From Legionella drancourtii LLAP12 (lineage in GTDB: Bacteria > Pseudomonadota > Gammaproteobacteria > Legionellales > Legionellaceae): DNA of 64,000 nt. A model generated the notes under the pieces. That model saw only the letters and a program-made list of their open reading frames with translations. It was not told the origin of the DNA and did no database searches. Below, piece after piece: positions 1 to 7,635 of this stretch (position 1 is the first letter of the stretch; each line of letters starts with the position of its first letter). The position numbers and the translations under genes are program-made. The stretch is from positions 1,536 to 65,535 of the forward strand of contig NZ_JH413829.1 in assembly GCF_000162755.2 (NCBI RefSeq), in the 5' to 3' direction.

Positions 1-276
1 TTGGATTTCTCGTAAATACTTTACGACACTTGCTGGAGACAATTGGCGGTTTCATTGCACCATAAAAGACAAAGAAGGAAATAAGAAAACTCTTTATCTC
101 AAACGTGCAACGGACACACACATAAGACGTCATATAAAAGTGAAAGCAGAGGCAAATCCATTTGACCCCGTTTCAAAGAGTACTTCAAGGAGCGGGAGAA
201 GAAAATCAGAAAAGCAAATCTGCCAACACACGCTGCAACTGCTGGGCTGAACTCAATCAGCCTTATGAGGGCTTGA
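1..276 (+). pseudogene. Group II intron maturase, C-terminal end, frameshifted
   Basis: The translated strand matches the end of group II intron reverse transcriptase/maturases: a KYFTTLAGDNW-type stretch, then IRRHIKVKAEANPFDP, the conserved tail of the X/endonuclease region. After FDPV the frame is lost: one T appears to be missing near 170, and the expected tail (KEYFKEREKKIRK...) continues in the next frame to a TGA at 274-276. Only the last ~90 codons lie in the window. The maturase would splice and mobilise its own intron; this copy is probably inactive unless the frameshift is an assembly artefact. Confidence 0.75.
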
Positions 277-350
277 GCGATGTGCTGGGAAACTAGCCCG
301 CATCGTTCTTAGAGGGCTGCTCCTCAGTAATGGGGAGTGGCTACTCGACA
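275..350 (+). ncRNA. Group II intron domains V and VI (3' end of intron)
   Basis: Positions 275-308 form a 34-nt hairpin with the length and plan of domain V: GAGCGATG pairs with CATCGTTC (one G-U) below a two-nucleotide bulge and a GAAA-capped distal stem, with the AGC catalytic triad at its base. A second stem at about 309-350 (GCTCCTC...GGGGAG, then CTACTCGAC) fits domain VI and the 3' splice site. The downstream sequence does not look like umuC, so this is not the other half of the intron at 62083. Confidence 0.7.
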
Positions 351-446
351 ATTTCTAGAGTTAATGGTATAAAATAAACAAGTAGGGGGTCTCGCCTGGA
401 ATGCTGCTAAATTTTTAGGCCATACCCTCTATTTTAGTGAAAAAAA

Positions 447-464
447 AAGCCCCAAAAGGGGCTT
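447..464 (-). terminator. Rho-independent terminator of the leftward ssb/DUF932 operon
   Basis: AAGCCCC (447-453) pairs with GGGGCTT (458-464) around a 4-nt loop; read leftward it is followed by a run of U from the A-tract at 441-448. It closes the operon that runs from 3665 down to 479. Confidence 0.8.
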
Positions 465-478
465 GATTAAGAGAACAA

Positions 479-643
479 TTAGCTTTTATTAGCAGATTTC
501 CGTATAAAATCTCGTTTTATCATAGGACCAATACAGTTCCCGCATAGAACATGCATAACTAATTTATTTGATTCTTGATCCACCACCTTATCTTTAAAAA
601 GAGGAAATCTTATCCCACAAGGGTTAATTAAATTGACTAACAA
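479..643 (-). CDS. Small Cys-containing protein of unknown function (54 aa)
   Basis: A 54-codon frame opens at a TTG (643) overlapping the last codons of the DUF932 gene and ends at a TAA just before the operon terminator. It contains NPCGIRF and LCGNCIG, a Cys-x2-Cys arrangement that could bind a metal, and a basic tail (KRDFIRKSANKS). No family is recognised. The overlap with the upstream stop suggests translational coupling. The TTG start is a guess, and the case rests on composition and position only. Confidence 0.4.
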   Translation of the reverse strand: MLVNLINPCGIRFPLFKDKVVDQESNKLVMHVLCGNCIGPMIKRDFIRKSANKS

Positions 644-1428
644 GATAACAGGGTATTCTCAGCAATCGTCCAAAGGTCACGGTTAATTTTAACGTTTTGA
701 TCGATTGATGTGATTTTTCGGCTTCTTGCTCTGCGCCACCGTCCGTGCTCATTCAGTCTGTAGCCTAGAACACCTCCTTTTATTAGGTTCTCCTGGACTA
801 CATTAAACACAGAAAACAAGTCGCGTTTCATGTCTTCACGTCTTCTGGGAACCAAAAGATTTTTTGGCTCAATCACAAGATTGGCATCCTCACTGAAGCG
901 AAGTGCATGTGCTTGTGCTGAAAACTCTAAAAGCTTTTCATCTGGCAGTGCACAATCCCCCATCTGCTCCACAACCTGAAGCATTTTTTGTGATGATTCA
1001 ATCACCCGATAGGTTCCTTCAATGACATTGCCAATTACGTCACCTTGGTGCTTGACTCGAACTTCATCATAGCTTTTCCCAGCCACCAGGCCATTGGTGC
1101 ACACCTGACGATAAAGTCCTGCCATTAAGCGATATGATGACAGCCCGTCATGTGAATTAATCAATACCAGCTCAGGAAAGAGTCCATTGCCAGGATTGTG
1201 ATAGTCTCGATGTCGAAAGCGAACCAGGTGTTTTGAAAATACTTTTTTTTCCTCTGATCTGCTAGCCGATTGCGTGGCTTTAGTCGGATAAAATCCTTCC
1301 TGAAGCAATCTATCGATGACATCCGATGTGGCTATGGGCTGATAACGCTCACTGGTGTGTACGGCAGCTCCTCTGGTAAATAAAGAAGGTGCTGCTTTAT
1401 AAAGTTGTTCTATAGTTAGTACATTCAT
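637..1428 (-). CDS. DUF932-family protein
   Basis: 263 aa starting at MNVLTIEQL; this start is preferred to the one 12 codons upstream because AGGAG lies correctly spaced before it (AGGAGAACCAGCAATG). The body (HLVRFRHRD, FPELVLINSHDG, YRLMAGLYRQVCTNGLVAG, then VIEGTYRVIESS) has the pattern of DUF932, a family common on plasmids, phages and ICEs and often found beside ssb and antirestriction genes. Its biochemical function is not established. It is the penultimate gene of the leftward operon, preceded by the bistable hairpin at 1453-1495. Confidence 0.75.
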   Translation of the reverse strand: MNVLTIEQLYKAAPSLFTRGAAVHTSERYQPIATSDVIDRLLQEGFYPTKATQSASRSEEKKVFSKHLVRFRHRDYHNPGNGLFPELVLINSHDGLSSYRLMAGLYRQVCTNGLVAGKSYDEVRVKHQGDVIGNVIEGTYRVIESSQKMLQVVEQMGDCALPDEKLLEFSAQAHALRFSEDANLVIEPKNLLVPRRREDMKRDLFSVFNVVQENLIKGGVLGYRLNEHGRWRRARSRKITSIDQNVKINRDLWTIAENTLLSC

Positions 1429-1452
1429 TGCTGGTTCTCCTGATTCAATAAG

Positions 1453-1495
1453 AAAAAGGAGCAAGTCCCCTATGGGAGTCTTGCTCCCATAGGGG
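1453..1495 (-). promoter_or_regulatory. Bistable hairpin (attenuator-like) before the DUF932 gene
   Basis: Structure A: a 12-bp perfect stem 1467-1478/1484-1495 (CCCCTATGGGAG with its complement). Structure B: GGAGCAAG 1458-1465 with CTTGCTCC 1480-1487, immediately followed on the leftward transcript by UUUUU (1453-1457). A and B share 1484-1487 and cannot coexist, the geometry of an antiterminator/terminator pair. Structure A begins 11 nt after the upstream stop codon. Confidence 0.6.
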
Positions 1496-1505
1496 TTATT
1501 AATGG

Positions 1506-1730
1506 TTACTTTTTTATATGAAACGTTTTGATTAATCGGTGATGCAATGTATCAATGCATTCCGCGATGAATCCACCGGAGTAGTATTCAAAGGGCTGCC
1601 AAAAATCTATTGCATCGTCATCAGTCCCTAATTCATCATTATTTAACCGATTGATAAGTGTTGAATACTCAATATCGTCGGGAAAATAACTGAGGAAAGT
1701 AGAAGCTGCTGTCAGTTCAAATGGATTCAT
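1506..1730 (-). CDS. Hypothetical protein, 74 aa
   Basis: Small acidic protein (FPDDIEYSTLINRLNNDELGTDDDAIDFWQPF) with a basic C-terminus (LIKTFHIKK). The SD is strong (AAGGAGGACCACTTAAA before ATG). No domain or family recognised, no membrane segment or signal peptide. It lies between ssb and the DUF932 gene in the leftward operon, so a DNA-metabolism or anti-host role is possible but not shown. The regularly placed hairpins before and after support it as a real gene. Confidence 0.6.
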   Translation of the reverse strand: MNPFELTAASTFLSYFPDDIEYSTLINRLNNDELGTDDDAIDFWQPFEYYSGGFIAECIDTLHHRLIKTFHIKK

Positions 1731-1753
1731 TTTAAGTGGTCCTCCTTAAGTTT

Positions 1754-1793
1754 AAAAAAGGAGTTGTTCCCAAAGGGATAACTCCATTCGGGA
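1754..1793 (-). promoter_or_regulatory. Bistable hairpin before the 74-aa gene
   Basis: Structure A: 1768-1778 with 1783-1793 (TCCCAAAGGGA with TCCATTCGGGA; 10 of 11 pairs including one G-U). Structure B: GGAGTT 1760-1765 with AACTCC 1780-1785, followed leftward by six U (1754-1759) and then the SD. The 3' arm of B overlaps A, as in the other junctions of this operon. Confidence 0.55.
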
Positions 1794-1805
1794 TTAATGA
1801 AACAA

Positions 1806-2231
1806 TTAAAAAGGAACTTCTTCACATGCCAACATCGAGTGCATTTGATCTAAATACTCCTCTGCTGTTGGTTTATCAGTCTGTTCAGGTAGCTCTTTGG
1901 GTTTGGCGTTATCAAGCAACTGTATGGTTTGCACCACAATATTGATTGATTGCCGTTTAACACCTTCAGTATCAATCCAGTTATTTGAGCGCAGTTTGCC
2001 CTCAATATAAATCTGACTTCCTTTTTGCAAGCGTTCAACAGCTAAAGCCGCTAATTTCCCAAAAAATACCAGATGATGCCACTCAGTAATGGTTTCCCAT
2101 TCACCATTACGGCGATAGGATTCATTTGTGGCAAGGGAGACTGATGCAACGGGATGATTTTCCTTTGTTTGGGTACTTCTGGGTGAATGACCAACATGTC
2201 CTATTAATTGGATCTTATTTAATACTGCCAT
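1806..2231 (-). CDS. ssb: Single-stranded DNA-binding protein
   Basis: 141 aa. N-terminal OB fold (residues ~1-110): MAVLNKIQLIGHVG, VASVSLATNESY, TEWHHLVFFGKLAALAVERLQKGSQIYIEGKLRSNNW, all diagnostic of SSB. The tail ends in the acidic/hydrophobic tip EEVPF used to recruit partner proteins. It binds and protects ssDNA during replication and after conjugative entry; an ssb is usual in transfer-element leading operons. It is shorter than chromosomal SSB (~170 aa) because the linker is short. SD AAGGAG lies before the start. Confidence 0.95.
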   Translation of the reverse strand: MAVLNKIQLIGHVGHSPRSTQTKENHPVASVSLATNESYRRNGEWETITEWHHLVFFGKLAALAVERLQKGSQIYIEGKLRSNNWIDTEGVKRQSINIVVQTIQLLDNAKPKELPEQTDKPTAEEYLDQMHSMLACEEVPF

Positions 2232-2260
2232 TTTTGTTCTCCTTCAAGTGTCATTAATAA

Positions 2261-2316
2261 TAAAATCGCACAATCGGAGAATTCCCGCACAAGGCAGAAG
2301 TTCTCCGATTGTGCGG
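2261..2316 (-). promoter_or_regulatory. Bistable hairpin before ssb
   Basis: Structure B is a 15-bp perfect stem 2267-2281/2301-2315, followed leftward by UUUUA. Structure A pairs CCGCACAA 2285-2292 with TTGTGCGG 2309-2316, using part of the same strand. Hence the two alternatives exclude each other. The ssb SD lies about 20 nt downstream. Confidence 0.6.
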
Positions 2317-2356
2317 ATTAAAACGGGTAAAATAGCAACAGGTGTAATCCTACTGC

Positions 2357-2566
2357 CTAGACCAACTGGATAGAATGGGTCGTTGCTGCGTTTCTTGCGA
2401 TTATTCCATTCAACGTTCGAGCGCCAATTTGAAGTTGCGCTATATCTTCTACTGATAACTCATGCTGATAGGCATGAAGTTCGGCAATAGAGCGCAATAA
2501 ATCAAAAAAGGCTAAATCGGTTCGAGTGCATTGATTGGTCAATTCGGCAAATGATGGGTGTTGCAT
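2357..2566 (-). CDS. Hypothetical protein, 69 aa
   Basis: Mostly helical small protein (MQHPSFAELTNQCTRTDLAFFDLLRSIAELHAYQHELSVEDIAQLQIGARTL...). No motif, signal peptide or membrane segment, and no family recognised. It is the fourth gene of the leftward operon, with SD AAGGAGAGAACCC before ATG and bistable hairpins on both sides. An operon-linked accessory role with ssb is an inference from position only. Confidence 0.6.
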   Translation of the reverse strand: MQHPSFAELTNQCTRTDLAFFDLLRSIAELHAYQHELSVEDIAQLQIGARTLNGIIARNAATTHSIQLV

Positions 2567-2580
2567 GGGTTCTCTCCTTG

Positions 2581-2631
2581 AATAAAGGGAAATACCCTTG
2601 CCCCATGAGGAAGTGTGATTTCCCCGATGGG
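2581..2631 (-). promoter_or_regulatory. Bistable hairpin before the 69-aa gene
   Basis: Structure A: 2602-2612 with 2620-2631 (CCCAT/ATGGG plus GGAA/TTCC with an internal mismatch). Structure B: GGGAAAT 2587-2593 with ATTTCCC 2618-2624, followed leftward by UUUAUU and the SD. B and A share 2620-2624. Confidence 0.55.
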
Positions 2632-2651
2632 TTACAAACCTTTAAATAGGC

Positions 2652-3017
2652 TTAGTGATTGAAATGAATTAATGCTGAAAGATAAGCGGCTAATGAAAGA
2701 CCAACAGTGATGATTGTACCAATCATCCAGCGTCTTGATGCCAACAACTCACTCCTGTTTTCACGTAGTTGTTCATTGTAGACTTTCATTCGCTCATCGA
2801 ACTCGCGACGTTGTTCAACAAGTTTTTTATCCTGTTCAACAAACACTTGTCTAACGGCTTCACTTAACATGTTATCCACCTCTTCGACACTATAAATGTT
2901 GTGGATTTCTATCTGAGTCAGTGTGGAAAAAAATCCCTCAGATAACTCTTTAGTAAACCCACTCTCTTTAAGAATCTTAGCATATTTTAAAGTATCTGTC
3001 TGAATACGCACAACCAT
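2652..3017 (-). CDS. Coiled-coil protein with C-terminal membrane anchor
   Basis: 121 aa. Residues ~40-95 are charged and heptad-like (VRQVFVEQDKKLVEQRREFDERMKVYNEQLRENRSELL); residues ~97-117 form one hydrophobic segment (WMIGTIITVGLSLAAYLSALI), so the protein is probably tail-anchored in the inner membrane. The plan resembles DUF1640/CCDC90-like bacterial proteins, but the match is one of layout, not of motif. SD CAGGAGAAATGG overlaps the start region. Function unknown. Confidence 0.65.
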   Translation of the reverse strand: MVVRIQTDTLKYAKILKESGFTKELSEGFFSTLTQIEIHNIYSVEEVDNMLSEAVRQVFVEQDKKLVEQRREFDERMKVYNEQLRENRSELLASRRWMIGTIITVGLSLAAYLSALIHFNH

Positions 3018-3025
3018 TTCTCCTG

Positions 3026-3077
3026 TAAAAAACTGGAGAAATAGTCAGCACACGCTGAGTTATTCTCCAGCGTGTGC
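3026..3077 (-). promoter_or_regulatory. Bistable hairpin before the coiled-coil gene
   Basis: Structure A: GCACACGCTG 3048-3057 with CAGCGTGTGC 3068-3077, 10 perfect pairs. Structure B: CTGGAGAAATA 3033-3043 with TATTCTCCAG 3061-3070 (one bulge), followed leftward by UUUUUU. The CAG at 3068-3070 is used by both. Confidence 0.6.
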
Positions 3078-3170
3078 ACCAACATTATTCACCCTAAAAT
3101 AAAAGGCTCCTGACAGCACATGTCTGTCAGGGTAAGTTGGTAAATTAGGCCATTTCTGGCCTACATTAAT

Positions 3171-3665
3171 TTAATAAACCAAGCAATTAGTACAGCGTGT
3201 TTTGCCTGACATATTGAGACTCATAGCCATTTGTAACGCACCAACATCAACACCACATTCATCACATGAATCCTTAAAAAACTCCATGTCTTCTGAATAG
3301 TCGCATCGATCTTTAATAAGAATCACTTCATCTTCGGAAAAACTCAGGCATTCAAAGAGGTCACGGAGTGTTTCTTGTTTCCTCTCTTCGTATAGTTCAT
3401 ATACCTGACCCGATCCGTATGAGTGTTGACCTATTTTATTGATGATTAACTCGATAAAATTAGTTCTTATTTCTTGATCCGTCACATCAGGAGATGAATG
3501 ACATTTTTTGTTACTATACTCGTGTAATTCATGGGCGTTGACTTCTATCCAAGCCCCAATCCAGTAACTTTCATTTAACTGGGGATGAAGAAAGAATGTC
3601 GCTAGACAATCAGCATAGCGAGATATCCCATGATTACTAGAGGGTGATTTATTTATAGAGTACAT
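3171..3665 (-). CDS. Hypothetical protein with C-terminal Cys4 motif
   Basis: 164 aa, first gene of the leftward operon, with SD AAGGAGAAATAAT before ATG. The C-terminus holds CDEC and, 20 residues later, CTNC, a likely zinc ribbon. The N-terminal and central parts are acidic and helical (RDLFECLSFSEDEVILIKDRCDYSEDMEF). No family recognised. The zinc motif and company with ssb suggest a nucleic-acid-related role, as inference only. The structured leader at 3934-4040 lies ~270 nt upstream of the start. Confidence 0.6.
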   Translation of the reverse strand: MYSINKSPSSNHGISRYADCLATFFLHPQLNESYWIGAWIEVNAHELHEYSNKKCHSSPDVTDQEIRTNFIELIINKIGQHSYGSGQVYELYEERKQETLRDLFECLSFSEDEVILIKDRCDYSEDMEFFKDSCDECGVDVGALQMAMSLNMSGKTRCTNCLVY

Positions 3666-3680
3666 ATTATTTCTCCTTTT

Positions 3681-3728
3681 AAAAACAGGAAATAATATTG
3701 CCCCAAAGGGTATACTTTCCCTGTGGGC
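3681..3728 (-). promoter_or_regulatory. Bistable hairpin before the first gene of the leftward operon
   Basis: Structure A: GCCCCAAAGGG 3700-3710 with CCCTGTGGGC 3719-3728 (near complete). Structure B: CAGGAAA 3686-3692 with TTTCCCTG 3716-3723 (one bulged base), followed leftward by UUUUU and then AAGGAG. Same order and overlap as the five internal junctions. Confidence 0.55.
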
Positions 3729-3933
3729 TCTATCACCTTCTTTTAAACAATGGTTGAATAACCCAAATTGTTAAAGAATACATTCTTAAAATGGGTTTGT
3801 CTGATAGGTATCAGGCAATGAATTCAAACGAGTTTAAAACAAGGTTAATTGCTTTAATGAAATAAAAACAAAGGCATAAACCTCTATTCTTTATAAAGGA
3901 TTCAATACTTGTATATTGAATTAAGGTACATCA

Positions 3934-4040
3934 GGTTCCCGACTATACGTTCCGCTGCAGTGATTGGGGAATTAGGGTAGCAAATCACAAGACCATTTAT
4001 TTCGGTTTCACCAGGCTTTCACTGGTTCATCAGTTGTGTT
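3934..4040 (-). ncRNA. Structured 107-nt leader RNA, copy A
   Basis: Shares ~87% identity over exactly 107 nt with 10107-10213. On the leftward strand it can form CACAA/UUGUG enclosing two hairpins (ACCAG/CUGGU and ACC/GGU), then a GCUAC.../...GYAGC hairpin whose loop UUCCC can pair with a downstream GGGAA (pseudoknot). Most differences between the copies fall in loops. Both copies sit upstream of leftward operons, here the one with ssb and DUF932. Those gene associations recall the STAXI and radC RNA motifs; this needs a covariance-model search. Confidence 0.6.
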
Positions 4041-4132
4041 TTCTTATTTATCATTCTACTAAAAAAAGCTAAAAATTTCTACAAAAAATGGAGAATTAAC
4101 CACAATAGGTTTTATGCAAAGCTTTCCATAAG

Positions 4133-4166
4133 ATTTATTGTGGAAAGTAAGTGATTATGTAAAGTA
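4133..4166 (+). repeat. RIT left terminal inverted repeat (34 bp)
   Basis: Perfect inverted match to 7636-7669; begins ATTTATTGTGGAAAGTAAGT. Presumed recombination site of the three recombinases. Confidence 0.9.
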
Positions 4167-4280
4167 ACTCGAAAAAGAACAGTACTATCAATATATAGAT
4201 GCCTAAATACTTTGCATAATATCTCCGATAATCCTTCTATGCGGCCATAAAAGACCGCCGCACTTAAAGGAGGATTATCT

Positions 4281-5537
4281 ATGAATAAGGTTAAATCAAA
4301 AAAGTTATCACTAGATGAATTAGTTTTTGGTGCTTTAAGTCAATTACAAGTACTTAAATATAACGCTCGCTCAATTCGTCGTTATCAGTCCACTTGGACA
4401 AGGCTAATAACGTTTGCCAAAAAGTATGGCTTCAAAAATCAGCTTTGTGAAAAGCTTATTCTTGAATTTTTAGCACTTTATGATATTCGCTCTGATTTGC
4501 CAACTGCTGCATACAATGATTGGCGAAGACATGCAGAATTTAGCCTTAAAATACTGTGGAATTATGCCCGTTTTGGCTATTTCGAGCGTTGCAAAATTGT
4601 ATTAGACAAACTCGAAATCCCATTTGCAATGCAGAAAAGTCTATATGAATATAAAAAATATTGCATAGAGAAACGTTACTTGAGTCCCAACACTGCAAGT
4701 GTATCTATTAGCCAAATAAGTTTATTTCTTGATTTCATGGGAAAACGAGATATTAAAACATTTCGCCAGATACAACCCAAAGACATATCCGATTTTATCT
4801 GTTCATTATCGCGTTACAGTAAAAAAACTATTTCAGGAATTGCTTCCTATCTACGTATGTACTTCAAATTCCTGATTTATCGAGGTGACTTGAAAAATGA
4901 TTTGAGCCAGTCAGTACCTAGTGTTTCTGTTCCTTATCAGGCAAAAATACCATCCGTTTGGGACCGCGAATTGATAACTAAATTACTTGATACAGTCGAT
5001 AGAAGCTCACCCAGAGGAAAACGTGATTACGCTATGTTGCTACTGGCCTGCCGATTAGGGTTAAGGTTAGGGGATATTCGTGAGCTTACATTAGATAATA
5101 TTGACTGGGAAGCAGAAATGATCTCAATCACTCAAGGCAAAACTAAAGCTCCTTTATGTCTCCCTTTAACCAATGAAGTGGGTAATGCTCTGATCGATTA
5201 TATTAAATTCGCTCGTCCCGAAACAAATTATAGGCAAGTATTTCTGAAGTTAACACAGCCTTTCACTCCCTATAGCAAAAATACTCATTTTTATAACATA
5301 GTTAGATACTGGCGCGATTTATCTGGTATTAAATTTAGAAGCCAACAACACCAAGGTCTGCATTCACTTCGACATAGTTTAGCCACTTATTTGCTAGAGG
5401 ATAATATTCCATTTTCGCTGATTGCTGATATTTTAGGTCATGCCTCCATGAATACAACGATGATCTACGCTAAAGCGAGCGTTGAAACATTACGTCAAGT
5501 GGCATTGAGTATCAATGAGGTGAATCATGTCAACTAA
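4281..5537 (+). CDS. RIT tyrosine recombinase A
   Basis: 418 aa, first of three. N-terminal SAM-like core-binding region (residues ~15-220) and a C-terminal catalytic domain. Visible catalytic signature: Arg in CRLGLRLGDIREL, HSLRH (His-x2-Arg) and LGHASMNTTMIYAK (His and the nucleophilic Tyr). It is longer than XerC/XerD (~300 aa) because of an N-terminal extension, typical of the first RIT recombinase. SD AAGGAGG precedes ATG. Overlaps the next gene by 11 bp, implying coupled translation and a joint complex. Confidence 0.9.
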   Translation: MNKVKSKKLSLDELVFGALSQLQVLKYNARSIRRYQSTWTRLITFAKKYGFKNQLCEKLILEFLALYDIRSDLPTAAYNDWRRHAEFSLKILWNYARFGYFERCKIVLDKLEIPFAMQKSLYEYKKYCIEKRYLSPNTASVSISQISLFLDFMGKRDIKTFRQIQPKDISDFICSLSRYSKKTISGIASYLRMYFKFLIYRGDLKNDLSQSVPSVSVPYQAKIPSVWDRELITKLLDTVDRSSPRGKRDYAMLLLACRLGLRLGDIRELTLDNIDWEAEMISITQGKTKAPLCLPLTNEVGNALIDYIKFARPETNYRQVFLKLTQPFTPYSKNTHFYNIVRYWRDLSGIKFRSQQHQGLHSLRHSLATYLLEDNIPFSLIADILGHASMNTTMIYAKASVETLRQVALSINEVNHVN

Positions 5538-6525
5538 CAGCAAAGCTATTCAGTTTGAAAGCCCACTTGCACCAATGATGAATCAACTGATTCTGGAAAA
5601 ACGAGCCAGTGGATATAAATATGAAAAACTAGACCGTATTTTAAAGTGCTTTGATCACTTCCTGTGCCATACGACAATAAAGCAAAATGAGTTACCTAAA
5701 GAACTTGTATTGCAATGGCTGGAGAAACAACCTGATGAGCAAGCTTCAACACAACAACGTCGAATTATTCTCGTTCGGCAACTTGCGCGATTAATGATAC
5801 GATTGGGTTACCCAGCCTATGTACCTCCTTATCGCTTTGGCGCTCAACGGTCATATGCTTTCTCACCCTATATTTTTACACAAATTGAGATTCAAAAAAT
5901 TCTTCATGCTGTAGATCAACTTAAGCCAGCAGCAAGTTCGCCCCTGCGACATCTTATTATTCCAGAGATATTTCGCTTATTGTATGGATGTGGATTTCGA
6001 TTAAGTGAGGTATTGAATTTACGTGTTCGTGATGTTGATTTGAAACAAGGTGTTATCACTATTCGAGAAGGTAAGCATGGTAAAGACCGGCTGGTTCCAC
6101 CTGCGTTGGACATGGTAGAACGCTTGCGAGTATATGCTGAAAGCATAGATACTAACTCTCTGGAAAAACGAACTGAAGACACTTTCTTTTTCCCCTCACC
6201 GTCAGGAAGTTGTTGGGGCAAAGGAACCATTTATACCTTATTCCGAAAGATGTTACTCCAATGTGGTATTCCTCATGGAGGCAGAGGGAAAGGACCAAGA
6301 GTCCATGATCTTCGCCACACTTTTGCGGTACACAGACTGGTTCAGTGGTATGAGGAAGGTTGTGATCTGAATGCGAAGCTACCTTTTCTTGTAGCCTATC
6401 TTGGCCATAAAAATTTTACAGGTACACAGAAATATCTTCATCTGACTGCTGAGTTATTTCCTAACCTGACTGAACGCATGAATGAACAGTTTGGCGGTGT
6501 AATACCAAAAGGGAGACAATCATGA
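5527..6525 (+). CDS. RIT tyrosine recombinase B
   Basis: 332 aa. Catalytic residues in CGFRLSEVLNLRVRDVD (Arg), VHDLRHTFAVHRL (His-x2-Arg) and LGHKNFTGTQKYLHL (His/Tyr). It starts within the end of recombinase A and overlaps recombinase C by 4 bp (ATGA). The central insert rich in basic residues (GKGTIYTLFRKMLLQCG) resembles Tn554-type TnpB recombinases. Acts with A and C on the 34-bp terminal repeats. The catalytic set looks complete. Confidence 0.9.
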   Translation: MSTNSKAIQFESPLAPMMNQLILEKRASGYKYEKLDRILKCFDHFLCHTTIKQNELPKELVLQWLEKQPDEQASTQQRRIILVRQLARLMIRLGYPAYVPPYRFGAQRSYAFSPYIFTQIEIQKILHAVDQLKPAASSPLRHLIIPEIFRLLYGCGFRLSEVLNLRVRDVDLKQGVITIREGKHGKDRLVPPALDMVERLRVYAESIDTNSLEKRTEDTFFFPSPSGSCWGKGTIYTLFRKMLLQCGIPHGGRGKGPRVHDLRHTFAVHRLVQWYEEGCDLNAKLPFLVAYLGHKNFTGTQKYLHLTAELFPNLTERMNEQFGGVIPKGRQS

Positions 6526-7529
6526 AACCAACAGATTTTTCAATTTATTTAAGCCGCTTCTTGAGCAACTATCTGGCTGGCCAAAGGAACTTAAGCCCGA
6601 ATACTATAAAAGCATACCGTGATGTCTTTATTCTACTATTGCGATTTTGTCGTGATGTAAAAAATATTCCGATTGAAAAACTACAACTTGAACAGGTTGA
6701 TGTGGTTTTAATAGAGGCATTTCTCGATCATATTGAAAAAGATCGACACTGTACGCCACGCACATTAAATCATCGTCTAACCACACTGCATGCATTTTTT
6801 CGGTATATTCAAGTAGAAGATCCACTATATTTGCTGCAATGCCAGCGGATACTGGCCATTCCGTTGCGCCGGTTTGTCCGTCCTGAAGTGAGCTATCTCT
6901 CTAAAGATCATCTTGCTGCTCTTTTAGCACAACCAAATCTTGGAAAACCTGAGGGTAGGAGAGATGTTGTGCTATTAAGTACTCTTTACGATACTGGTGC
7001 GCGAGTTCAGGAATTAATTGACCTTACCGTGGGGGATGTACGATTAAAGACGCCAGCCCAAGTTCGTATTTTAGGCAAAGGAAGAAAAATACGTGTAGTT
7101 CCTCTTATGGATAATACAGCTAACCTTTTGCAGAGCTATTTGCATGAAAATAATTTATTGCTTCCTGAGACGTTTGATTATCCATTGTTCCGGAACAATC
7201 AAGGTAACAAATTAACACGTGTAGGGGTTAATTATATTCTACAAAAATATGAACGGTTAGTACGTGAAGCTTCTCCCCAGTATAAACAAAGAATCAGTCC
7301 GCATACGCTTCGACATACAAAAGGTATGCATTTGCTACAAGGTGGCGTCTCTTTAGATATTATTCGCGACTTCTTAGGCCACGTAGACATAAAAACCACA
7401 GAGATTTATGCCAGAGCTAATCTTGAAATGAAACGAGCAGCAATTGAAAAAGTCAGTACGGCACCAATACCAAAAATACCTTCATGGAAAGAAAATAAAT
7501 CATTATTGCAGTGGCTGCAATCTTTATAG
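6522..7529 (+). CDS. RIT tyrosine recombinase C
   Basis: 335 aa. N-terminal phage-integrase SAM-like domain (LAGQRNLSPNTIKAYRDVFILLLRFC) and catalytic domain with Arg in YDTGARVQELIDL, PHTLRHTKGMHLL (His-x2-Arg) and LGHVDIKTTEIYARA (His/Tyr). This is the most XerC/D-like of the three. Translationally coupled to recombinase B. The gene ends ~105 bp before the right inverted repeat; the gap contains only the subterminal repeat. Confidence 0.9.
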   Translation: MKPTDFSIYLSRFLSNYLAGQRNLSPNTIKAYRDVFILLLRFCRDVKNIPIEKLQLEQVDVVLIEAFLDHIEKDRHCTPRTLNHRLTTLHAFFRYIQVEDPLYLLQCQRILAIPLRRFVRPEVSYLSKDHLAALLAQPNLGKPEGRRDVVLLSTLYDTGARVQELIDLTVGDVRLKTPAQVRILGKGRKIRVVPLMDNTANLLQSYLHENNLLLPETFDYPLFRNNQGNKLTRVGVNYILQKYERLVREASPQYKQRISPHTLRHTKGMHLLQGGVSLDIIRDFLGHVDIKTTEIYARANLEMKRAAIEKVSTAPIPKIPSWKENKSLLQWLQSL

Positions 7530-7635
7530 AGGACACATACATGCGCTATTTTAATCGAGAACCACCTGTAATTTTTTAGATATTATGTAATGTAATTTGG
7601 TGGATGAGCCATGAAATTATTAGATTTTATTGAAC

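Noticed and set aside
1736-1945. Rightward 69-codon frame over the ssb gene end
   Set aside because: It lies antisense to ssb and across the 1754-1793 hairpins; the protein sequence has no conserved feature.
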